DNA from: Engraulis encrasicolus
Lineage: Eukaryota; Chordata; Actinopteri; Clupeiformes; Engraulidae
Length of the DNA stretch: 64,000 nucleotides
Reading direction: 5' to 3'
NCBI RefSeq assembly: GCF_034702125.1
Contig: NC_085873.1
Coordinates: forward strand, 46,014,088-46,078,087
How positions within the stretch are numbered: the first letter of the stretch is position 1; each line of letters begins with the position of its first letter. Of this stretch, positions 24,416 through 36,100 are shown one piece after another. The notes under the pieces are model-generated. The model worked only from the letters and a program-made list of their open reading frames with translations. It searched no databases and was not told where the DNA came from. A program made the translations under genes and the position numbers.

Positions 24416-26631
24416 CACTAGAACTACCAGGATTTTTCTGCCTACCTAGAAGTACCAGAGAGGGGTCATTTGACCCGGCGACTTTTACCTAATACACTAA
24501 TCACTCATTTTGTTATGGTAATGAGGCTGTTAGGGGCCGTGTGTGGGGTGAGGGGTGAGGGGGTCACACCTTACAGTGCTAACAGCCAAGACAAACAGGG
24601 ACAGACAGCTCCTTCCCAAGGGCTGTCAGCCTCCAAAATCACCACAGGTAAATAGCAACTTGCATGAAGATATCAGCAGCAAAGACAGATATCACAGTTT
24701 GGCGGACAGTGTGTTACAGTTTTTCTCCATTGGTTTGGCTCATTTCTTGAAACTGAGATGTCATTCTCAAAACATGGACAAATCCCAAAACTAATTTGCA
24801 GTTCCTCACAACAGAATGGCATTTATCATTGCTTTCATCAAATTTCAAATGCTTTTGTACATGTCTCAATCATTTAGTACATCCTTGCAAATGGCTATGT
24901 ACAAGTATCCTACAGTTAACACAATCAGCTTACATTTAGTAGAATTTTCAAATGAATGTACCTTACTGATCTATCCCAATTGGTTGATTCTCAGTGTAAT
25001 GGTTGTCCTGAAAACATGTCAGCACATTTTCTTCATATAAGTCATCAATGAACGTGTGAATGTCCCATGTGATCATGACAAATCATATGACTGCAACCAG
25101 AGAATTGGTTTGGCTAATTTCTTGAAACTGAGATGACATTCCTATAACCATTGGGTCATTTGGCCAAACATTCTTACACTTCTGCACAACAGTTCAGATA
25201 ACTAGCAAAATGTCATATACCTCCCAAAACACCTCATTCTTGCATCAGCACTAAACCGTCTCACATCTCATCAAAATGGCATAGATCCTTCTCAATTGCT
25301 TTGGCTCATTTGCATTCATTTAGTCCTTCTGTCAAAATAAACTGGATGGTTCAGCATAACTACATGGATCCTCATCACTCGCTCATATCACCCCAAAAAC
25401 AGTTTACCCATGTGTCAAAACTAAATTCCTTCCCCAGATATATCATCAGTACCCCCAAAATACATTGTCTCTTTGCCATTGTGTAAGCACTCCAGTCAAA
25501 ATGGTTAGGTGTTTTATCTACATTCAGCTAACAGATTTCGACTATGTATAAAAATGAAAAAGTGAGTGAAACCATTGAAGTTTGACAACACAGATAATTT
25601 ACCAAGGACATTTATCAGTAACTTTCTTTACTGTAAATTCATATACAGACAGTAATGCCCATATATCACAGGTTTCTCATGGGTTTGGCTCATTTCCCAA
25701 AACAGAGATAACATTCTCAAAATAACATGGACAAATGCCAAAGCAACTAGCAATTGTTCAAAACAGAATGTCGTTTGAAAAATGTCATGAAATTAGCCAA
25801 ATAACAGAGGAAACTGTAGTATACACGGTTGTAAAAATATTTTCTACTAACTAGTAAAGTTACAATACCATCTGACCTGTTGAACACTGTCATGAATTTA
25901 CTATGTAATGAAATTCTTGAAATATGATGTCCTTGACTGTTTTGGGACCACTTTGCATATGATGACTTACACAATTAAATGATGCTGACGTGTTTTGGAG
26001 AGGGCAACCATTAGACTGAGAATTGTCTAATTCGTTTAGATAAGCAAGGTCAATTTATTTGGAAAATGTGCTGAATGTATGCTGAGTGTGTCGACTGAAG
26101 GGTATTTGTACATATCCATCTGCAGAGATGTACTGGACATTTGAGACATGTACAGGGCATTTGATATCTGATGAAAGCAATGAAAAATGGCATTCTGTTT
26201 TGGGAAATTGCGGGTTGGTTTGGGGATTTGTCCGTGTTGTTTTGAGAAACCAATCGAGAAAAACTGTAATGTGTGAATCTCCCATGCCATGTGACCATAA
26301 CGACTCATGTGAATGCAACATGGCAATTGTTAGGTGGATAAATACCAGTGCATGTGGACTACTGCTTCATTTCCCTCAAAACATTTGTGGTGAAAGAAGC
26401 TCCTCTCCAAGGAACGAAGATGCAGAGATCTAGCACTCAACAGGCATTGGAAATGATCCACACACGCACACACACACACACACTCTGTGTCTCAAGTGAC
26501 AGCTGTGAGCTGCTAACAGCCACATTTCCACAACAAAAGGAGTGTCCGCAGGGGGTCCAAAGGGTCAAATGACCCTCTTGTGGGGCTTTTAGGTAAAAAG
26601 GTCAATTGACCCCTCCGTGGTAGTTCTAGTG
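24416..26631. mobile_element. TTAA-flanked DNA transposon, non-autonomous (piggyBac-like), 2.2 kb
   Basis: Ends read CACTAGAACTACCA and, inverted, TGGTAGTTCTAGTG, each bordered by TTAA (24412-24415, 26632-26635), the hallmark target of piggyBac elements. A second inverted motif, GGGGTCATTTGACCC / GGTCAATTGACCCCT, lies just inside. The interior has no transposase frame but holds repeated and inverted blocks of the form TTGGCTCATTTC...AAACTGAGAT (near 24735, 25113, 25685, and inverted near 26190-26270), so it is a foldback-rich deletion derivative. Confidence 0.8.
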
Positions 26632-27133
26632 TTAAATGCCTGAGACTCTCCCGTCAGGCTCAAACACTGAGTGGAGTGCAAATAGGCCTACTTGAAGAAT
26701 GACATAAAACACTTGCTATTTGAGGTATTTTGTATGTTTAAGGAAAACGTCGGACTTTGTAATTCAAGGGGATAGTGTTTTAATTTGGGGGTTCTACTTC
26801 AATATAAAATCAAATGTAGGCCTGCATGAATTACAAGGTCGTTATACTATTACTATATTATAACTACTGTGTGGCTTTCAAGATTATAGCAAAAAACATT
26901 CAAACTTAAATATGGATAACATTGTTGCTGTGTATTTTTAAACAGTGTCTGAACACATCAGTTTTCCCATCCTGTATGCAGTTGTACTTCATTTACAACC
27001 CAAAGGTCCCTCACTTTAACAGCCAGTATATTGCAGTGCTTTGAATAATGGTTCACAGTGCCATCTTGTGTGCATGAATGGTAACAAGGACAAGAAATGA
27101 CATGTATTGTGTTCTTCTATCCAGCTGTCAACA

Positions 27134-30100
27134 ATGATTCAACCAATAAAACTAGATTATCCGCCAGTGGCGATGGCAGCTGGTGAGTATTAACTCTTTC
27201 CCAAGGACTATCTGGCTCTGGCAGTAACACCAGATTTGGCACACAGGGCCTGTTATGTTATAAAGAGGGGTGTTGTGTTTTTTTTAACAGGGCTGTTGTG
27301 TTTTTGTGCCGGTGGCTGCTACTGCAGCCGCAGATATTTTGTGTTCATGTTAACTTTTGAAAAGGTGCACGGATATGCTCCAAATTTTGTGTTCTAATGC
27401 TTTATGATAGATACATGAACTGATTAGATTTTGGAGGCCAAGGCTGCCTTTCAACAAGGCAAATGAATGGCTAGTCAGGGACGTCTCCCTAGCACTACCT
27501 GCATCTGACCCTACTGGGGTGTCTGACCCCATACAGAGTAAAGGAACAGATCGCATTTTGGAGCCCATGGAAGGATTTGCATGTGAGGAGTAGGATTTTG
27601 TAGGTAATGACTGGTAGTCAGTGGAAGCTGCTTGAGTGTGGGGGTAATGTGTTGCCACTGCTTTGTGTGTGTGAGGACTCTGGCAGCTGAGTTTTGGACA
27701 CACTGTACACTGGTTAATCAATTCTGATATAAAATGTAAAAAAACAGCATGGTTAACTTGACATCACAAGTTCACCAGCCACCTCAGAATATAATCAATG
27801 TGGATAAAATAGCCTTAAAGGGACAATGTGCAGGAAAATGGTCAAAAAAGGTACTGCAACTATGCTGCTCATTGAAACTGGGCTGCTTATTGCCAAATTT
27901 GATCTTTACATGAAAGTTTACTAAGTAATAAACAAATATTTTCTAGTATGGCCCAAGTACAGTCATTTTTGCAGCTAAAAATGGCTATTTCTGGAAATTC
28001 AAAATGGCGGACCATGGAGAAGATCCCCCTTTTCATGTAAGAAAAGTGCATTTTTTTTTAAGTCAAAAGGAATACTTAGAATTTCACGGTGGTGGTAAGT
28101 ATTCATGAAAAGGTAACATTAATGAATGGGAAGCATAAATTCAGGAAATAAACAACTAAAAATCTCACAGTGTCCCTTTAACGTCAAGATTTGAAGATTT
28201 TAGTCTGAGCACCCAAGGAGAAGTAGTAAAGTAGGTTTTATGTATCCAAATAATCCTACCTGTCTTTTTCATCAACTTGTAATAGAGCAATAGACACATT
28301 TACCTTCACATTTCTATGTAGGCTAGGGTCACCTACCTTTCACAATATAAAAGAACAAAATTATGTTTTTCTCTGTGCTCTTGCAGACAGAGATAAGATG
28401 CCACCCAAGAAACGCAAAAACAGCCTGAATCTGCCACCTTCAAGTAAGTCAGACTAAAATGCGTTCACACCTTGTCGCTATTGTCTACCAAAGTAGACAC
28501 GGACAGGCATCAGATTTAGTTTGGATTGATTGCATATCTGTTCACCTAACTTTGGATGCATTTACTGTAATGCATTCCAAAACTACTACTACTACCACTG
28601 CTACTGTTGCTACTACTTCTACTTGACATTGGGTATCTTGAAAGGCGCTCAAAATAAAATGTATTATTATTAAATGTATTACTTCTGTTGCCCAGTCTTC
28701 CACTTAAAATGTCTGAATGTGTATTGTTTAGGTAGAACTCTTCTAGGTGAACTGCATGTGTACTGTCTATGACTATACTGTCTATGTCAATGCATTCATT
28801 TACTGTATGTGTGCCATAATCAAAGCTAAAAAAGGGTCCTACAACATACAGTATAAGTGTATGTGAACTTTTTTTTGGTCATGACTTATTTGCGACCAAA
28901 TTTCCCCATCAATTGTATTTTTCTTGTTTTTAACAACTGATATGTTGTCTTTCCACTATTCTATATCTAATATATTGATTACATTTTTTTTTGAAAAATT
29001 CTTATTTTTATTAACTTTTTCTGATTCTGGGTAGTTAAACTAGTGAGGGAAAAATCAAGTAAAGTCCATCTAGACTAAGTACGGCTGATGAGTGAATTTT
29101 TGACACTTCCCAATTAAAAAAAACAAGATGGTGTTGGCATGAAAAGTGTGACTGACATGAGGCATTCATACATTGCAAAGGATGTGTTGTTTATGTGTTA
29201 TTTGAAGGCAGATGTTACTTTTGTTACACATAGTAAATGCTTTGGCACAGCTGGGACCTTTCATACTTTAGACTTGAAGGGAGGCTTTACATCTCAGTAC
29301 TGATACAGACAATATTTCATTCTATTCTATTATTAAGCAAAACAAATGCTGTTTGACATTGTAGAATGTTACCTATTCTAAACGCGTAGAGTTTTAAATG
29401 ACTGCTACTCAAATCAATTGAGAAAAGCTGTAATAGATAAGTGTTATTTCTTCATTGTTTGAAAAATCTTTGGTAACACTTTATTTTAGCGTTACATCTA
29501 TTAGCATTAATACAGTCAATTCAGAAAGTATTCACAGCGCTTCACTTGTTTCACATGTTATCTTACAGCCTTATTCCAAATGCTACAAATGAATGTCTGT
29601 TGTCAAAATCCTATACAAATTATTCCATTATGACCATGTGAAAAACAAGTTGTCTTGACAGTTTTGAAAATGTATAAAAATAAAAAACAAAGAAATATTT
29701 ACAAAAGTATTCACAGCGTTTGCTTAATACTTTGTACAACCACCTTTGGCAGCAACTACATTCAGTTTTTCATTTCGAAATGAAAAGGGATTAAAAGGGA
29801 GGTCATCGGTGTGCGTTTCAACCTTTCAGAACATTGAAATTGTACATTTTGAGTCTGCACCTGGCTAAAATAGATGGGTGTGAGTTTTGAATGAAATCCT
29901 ATGGAGAGTATCATGATCTGCTTCTGTAGTCACAGTGCATGTTGACATGCATGCTTCTTTAGGTGTAATTCAGATTTCCAATGTTGACGGCATCCATACA
30001 TCACCAAACGATGTCAGTCCCACAACCATGCTTGACTAGCCAGATTTTGCACTTTTTATGCACTTTTTTGTGTAAAACTCACTTGTTTACCACCATACAT

Positions 30101-33100
30101 GCTTGACGCCATCTAAAGCAAATGTGTTTATCTTGGTCTCAAGAGAGATGAACAGACCAAGGATATGGATCATTGGAACCATGTCGTGTGGTCTGATGAG
30201 ACCAAGATAAACAAATTTGCTTTAGATGGTGTAAACTGTCAAGACAGCTTGTTTTTCACATGGTCATAATGGAATAATTTGTGTAGGATTTTGACAACAG
30301 AGATTCATTTGTAGCATTTGGAATAAGGCTGTAAGATAATAAAATGTGAAAAAAGTGAAGCGCTGTGAATACTTTCCGGATTGACTGTATATAGGCTACG
30401 ATATTGATGCCTGTATGTACCTTGTAAGGCATGTAATAAGCAATATCAAACATTTGTGAGACATGTATTTGCAAATGTCTTGTTCATGAACAATTAGGGA
30501 TTTATTACCAATTTAACATTAGTAAGGAGTCGGACCCAGTAGGCCTAGATTTATTTGTAAGCAGTCAGTGCCAGAATTCAATATGTATAAGCTCCTGGTA
30601 CACTGGATACTCCCTGGTACGCCCTGGGTCGGGGCAAGCAGTGTTGTATAAAGTACTGAGATCTCATACTCAAATCAAAGTATGGGTACCCCTCCAAAAA
30701 CATGACTTTGGTAAAAGTAAAACCCACTGACTGAAATTTTAATTGAGTAAAAATCTGAAATTATCTGAAACGTCTTGTACTTAAGTATGAGAAGTATGGT
30801 AAAAAAAAATGTAATCAAGTAATGTAATGAAAAGTACAAGTAAAAAGTAAAATGCGGCTTGAAAGACATTTTTTGCATTTTGGCAAACTTTAAAAAATTC
30901 AAGACACTAAATTTAGACAATGTTTAGACAGAAAATAAACTTGTCTACCTACGCGTGATGACCTACGCCGGAGCCCAGGCTTCATTTTTCTCTTTTTTTC
31001 TCTCTTTTTTGTAACGAGTAACTAAACTGAACATTAAAAATTTAGTGGAGTAAAAGTATGCAATTTAGTTCGGAAATGCAGTGAAGTAAAAGGGAAAGTT
31101 TTCCAAAAAAAAAAAAAACTTGAGAAAAGTAAAAAGTACTCCAAAATATAGGCTACTTAAGTACAGTAGTGAAGTTACTTAGTTACGAGCTGTGATAGGT
31201 TCCCTATTCTGAAGAGGACACTGCGTCAATGAGAGCAAGCAGTAATACCTACAAGTTATTGACTTATTGATTGGGAATTGTTTCCCTATTCTAAAGTAAG
31301 GCACTGCATGCCTGTGATGGAGTGACCATCACTAGGTTTGTGTATGTGTTCTGACTGTCACACCAAGGAGCCTGGCTCTTTGGTGTAGCGGTCAAAGCCT
31401 CAGTTTAATATCCCAGAAGGTCTGGTTTCAAGTCCCGGCTGGGCAACTCTACTCCCCTTCGCTACAAATGGTGTCAGAAGTGGGATGGCTATCGTGAGGC
31501 CATTGGAAGCGTACCCATTGTGTATGAGCCGTAAGTGATGGGTGAAGCACTGATGATGGGGCACACAGGATAGGATAAGTATCATGGGCAGTTGCGTGAG
31601 GGACATCTTGAGTGTGTGAAGCGCACAGGCGCACTTCCCGAAGGAGAAGGCGGTGTGATGGAGTAACTATCACTTGGGTTGTGGGTGTGATCTGACTGTC
31701 ACGCCAACGAGCTTGTCTCTGGGTGCAGCGGTCAGAGCCCCCCAGTTTACTACCCCAGAAGGTCTGGGTTCGAATCCCGGCTGGGCAACTCTACTCCCCT
31801 TCGCTACAATGCCCAGGTCAGATACCTTACCCACCCACACTGGTCCTGCCGCCACCATCAAAATGTATACAAGTAGCAAAGTAGAACAATACAATTGAAT
31901 TGCATTAGTTTGCTGGATGGTTAATTGTTACCAATAGCAGGGGTGATGGCGAAAAAAAATCCTGAGCCTGAACTTTTTTCCCTGCTGTAACGACGACGAC
32001 AAGATACTGCATAGTGACGTAACGTAGGCCTATTTTGACACATTATTCAAACATTTAATAGCCTGTGTATGACCATTATTCAAGCCTGATGGTAGAAGAA
32101 AACCCTGAACCTATACCACTTTCTGAGATAAGAATAATCTAATGGCTAATTATTATCAATGTTTTTATTTCTGCAAACCCCGTCAAGCCTGAAATCAGGA
32201 ATAGAGCCTGAATACTATCAGCCCTGCAATAGTGATGGGAAACTTGAAGTGAGGCTTCGAAGCCTGCTTCGAGCAAAAGTGGCGTAAAATCTGAAGCCTC
32301 GCTTCGAGGCGTGTGTCGTCAATAAAAACCACGTGACAATGCCAGATGAGGCTTCACATTTTGTGAGGCGCGTGGACGTTTCATTGCGTGCCGCTACCCA
32401 AACGAGCTTTCTGCACATCGGAGCACTTGTCAAGTTTTCAGATTGCGTTTGTTGTGTGAGTGTTGAGACTGGATATGTAGTGACTTTGATTTGGTTCCAC
32501 TATACAATAAATTCAACTCATGCCGTAGATTGATCCAAATGTCCAAATATGATCTATGCAATTCCCTTTAGATTTTCAAAGTGAGACACTTCCGAAGACG
32601 AGGTGGAAAATTGTTTTAGTTCTACCTTGAGCTAAGTTACCATAAATAAGACAGCATTTCTGTCAGCAATTATTAGTACTAAACTATATACAGCTAAATA
32701 GGAGAGCAGACATATTTTATTTATAATAGGTTTTGTGCAGGTTTTAATAGTCTTTACAAGTTCGTTCATCTTGACTACAACAAGAAAACTCAGCTATCCC
32801 ATTCAGAAGAGTCAAGCGACTGGCGCAGTGGTTAAACTGTATTCTTAGGATCGTCGGTTCAAATCCTTGTAGTAGCGACGTGATGATGATAATTCATCTA
32901 ATTCTTGATTTTGCAGGGTAGCCTTCTGTTAAACTTGACCAAGTAAACCATAAAATCATCTGCAAGCCTGGTATAGTGGTGAAGGCGACAGAGTGCTACC
33001 TTTATAATTGTGAGTTCGAATATAAGTAGTGGATAACTGATATTTGTTAGTATCCCTAGAATTACATTTCATTCATATAATGTGACTCTATTCATTATAT

Positions 33101-36100
33101 TTCTTTCTGGTTATTTAAATTGGCTGCTTATTGTGTTGCGTTAATGGCCGATCACTCCTAGTTGCGCGCCGACCTCCACACAATAATGCTCTCTCTCACT
33201 TCCACAATGACACAGGGTCAGCGTTAAACTTGATTTGAGTGTTCCACAATCACGAGTCATTAATTCCATACACACACCCCATCACATTTATTGAAAAGGA
33301 AAGGGTACAAATTATACACAAGAAAATGTATTTCAAAATGAAATCAATGCCTCCCGTGTCATTTCATTGCACACCAGATGGCGCCAGTGAGAAACGAGGC
33401 TTCGATAAATGCTACGAAAGGCTACGAACCTTTTTGCCTAAAAGCCTCATTGGTTCAGGAAGCCTAATTTTCACATCACTATTAACGAAGTGAACTTAAA
33501 TCTAAAATTGTAACTAGCCTTTCTCAATGCTTCTCAATGACGGTGAGGTGGTGAGATGTCATGTCCCACTTAGTTTTAATTGTGAAAACCCTACAATAAA
33601 TGTATAATATAATGAAGAGTAAATAGCTTTGAAGCGAAACTTGGTTGTTCTTTTATAAATAAGTTAATGTTTGAGAAATGAAGCTCCAAGATCTGCAGTG
33701 CATGATGGGTAACTACAGACAGCCTACCCGATTCTGAGGGCATTTCTCAAAACCTAGTGTGCGCACTTCCAAGTGTATTCAGCCTAATTAGTCACACCCA
33801 GTAATTGGATACTCCGTAGAGTTCACCAAAGAGTATCCAATCACTGGGTGTGACTAGGGCCTAATATGGCTGATATACTTGGAGGTGCACGCACTAGGTT
33901 TTGAGAAATGCCCTGAGCCTACTTACTTCCTTAGCTCCTTCCTCTCACTTGTGCCCACAACACTTTGCCAGTGACCCAGAGCGATGAGATTGGCCTGTCA
34001 TTTCTGCTTATTCCACATCTGTTTTCAAACTCCTCAGGGTTTGTTCACACAGTGTGTTTTGTGCTTGTACAAATTGTATTCTGCCACTTACTACTTAGGC
34101 TTACTGCTAAGGCTATATTGGTAATAAATCCATATTTGTGCATGAACAAGGCATTTGCGAATACATGCATCATATGTTTGATTTTGCTTAGCACATGTCT
34201 TACAAGTTACTTATACAGGCATTAACATTGTATGTATTAGTGCTAATCTAAAGTAGCATAATTAATTCTGATATAATTTTACCTTAAAATTACCATTTTT
34301 CTCTTACAGTGTCTGAACTCAGGATTGTTCTTCTGGGCTGCAGTTGGGATGACAGGGATTCAGTGGGAAATCTCATAGCGGGGGAGGATGTGTTCAAGGC
34401 ATACAAGGAAGAGGGTTGCTTTTGCAGAGTAAAAGTAGAGGAAAAAAAGCGAGTTCTCATCAACACTCCAGATCTACTGCATATAGACAACTCTGAGCTT
34501 GTAGAATGGAGTGTTCCTGGACCTCATGTCTTCTTGCTGCTGCTACACCCTGAAGACTTCACAGACAAACACAACCAGAAGCTGCAATCGATCCTGGAAT
34601 TGTACAATGACCAGGAATTGAAACATTTGCTGGTGCTCAAATCAGTACCTGAAAAGCAGGGTGCAGCTGTACGTCATAGACTTCAGCAAAATCCACTCAT
34701 TGGGGACATGATAAAAAAGTGTCGACACACATTGCCATGGCACAAGAATCTTGACCGCACAGAGCTATTGAAGGCCATTCAAAACATGCTAGAGATAAAC
34801 AAGGGGCAACATTTGAGCAGTGTTGCCTTAAGGGATGTGGCACTCCGTGGTCATGAGAACTTGGGACAAGGTGAAGCAGTCCATGGGACCAGGGATCAAA
34901 CTGTTGGTAAGTTGGTATACACTAACCGATGTTGTTTTGTTATATTGTTATCTGTTTTCACAGACAAATACAGAAGGCTAAATGCCACTTCTGAAGGTAT
35001 ATACAATAGACTACTCTACGTGTGATGTGATTAATTAGGACAGAGGAAGCATCACAAATAAAGAACCTCGTGGATGACAATTTCCGCCATGATAGAGCCC
35101 TAGGTTCTTGAAATGAAAGGAAAATTGCACTATTATAAATTACACTAACTGCTGTTTATTATCAAACACACACATATTGGTGACAGTCCTTGGAGCAATG
35201 TGGGGTTAGGTGCCTGGCTCAAGGGCACTTCAGTCATGGATGGAGGTGTAGGGAGAGGTAAGGTTGGGATATGAACCCGCAACTCTGTGATCTTCAGTCC
35301 AACTCCCTAACTATTACACCATGGCTGCGAAAAGGTTTTCATGTTTTTTGGGTGACCATGAAACCCACAATCCACCATGTTTTTTTGAGCATGGTTTGTG
35401 ACTATGGTTAAACCATTGACACAAACCATGTTGAAAAAAACATGAAAACCATGAATAACCATGATCCATGAAACACGTTTTTCATGGTTACCCAAGTATA
35501 AAACATGGAAAAGCCATGGTGATACTGTGGTTGGTTCAGAGTATGTGGAGAAACCATGGTTACTACAGAAAAAACATGGTCAATTTTGGTAAGGGTGACT
35601 ACAGGTGTGCAGGGGAGGAGCATTCTACTATTTAAACCTGTGCCATTGATGGTTGTCTTGCATTTGGGCACGACCGGTTGGCTCTCTGTGTTGTGTTGTG
35701 TTAACATTGCTTTGTCTCACTACTTATGTTTGATCCCCCCTTAATCTCTCTTTATTTGGTAGTTTGTTTTCATTGTTTGTTCAAATGGTAGCAGTTTGTA
35801 ACAGTGTCTCTTGAGTTTCTTTTAAACAATCATTTGCTTTACAAAGTACATTAAGCAATTGATTGTGACATTTTTTGCAATAAAAAAGGTATTTTGTTCT
35901 TTCAGTGGCTGAGCCTGATGACAGCAGGATACATCCTGAAGCAGCTGGCAGCTGGAGTTTGGGTAGGAACACAGTTTTTGTTAATGTGATTGATGAGGAA
36001 GAAAATTGTGTACAGTATATTTATGCACATTGATGTTTTTCTGCCGGATGCTCAGTTCACAGGGCAATTAAAGCAGCGCCAGCAGCTCTTGGTTCAGCTG

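Larger units (their letters stand above)
31313..31808 (+). mobile_element. TRIM: miniature LTR retroelement, 496 bp, with tRNA-like LTRs
   Basis: Two ~155-bp LTRs (TGTGATGGAG...CGCTACA) flank a 187-bp interior. It is bordered by a perfect 5-bp duplication, ATGCC (31308-31312 and 31809-31813). A primer site and a polypurine tract are in the right places, so the + strand is the sense strand. There is no coding capacity. The LTRs share about 84% identity by eye, so the insertion is old. It sits in intron 2 of the GIMAP-like gene. Confidence 0.9.
29472..34256. mobile_element. long-TIR DNA transposon copy A in intron 2, filled with later insertions
   Basis: The left end GGTAACACTTTATTTTAG (29472) and the segment from 30390 to 30600 match the left arm of copy B (44926-46658); bases about 34050-34250 match its right arm, and 33500-33720 matches internal sequence at 45800-46010. 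The last ~30 bases of the right end are lost. Inside lie a Tc1-like MITE, a TRIM, a hAT-like element and a foldback MITE. Confidence 0.75.

Noticed and set aside
31379..31450. tRNA gene candidate
   Set aside because: The tRNA-like block is duplicated within LTRs of a TRIM and does not form a clean cloverleaf by eye.
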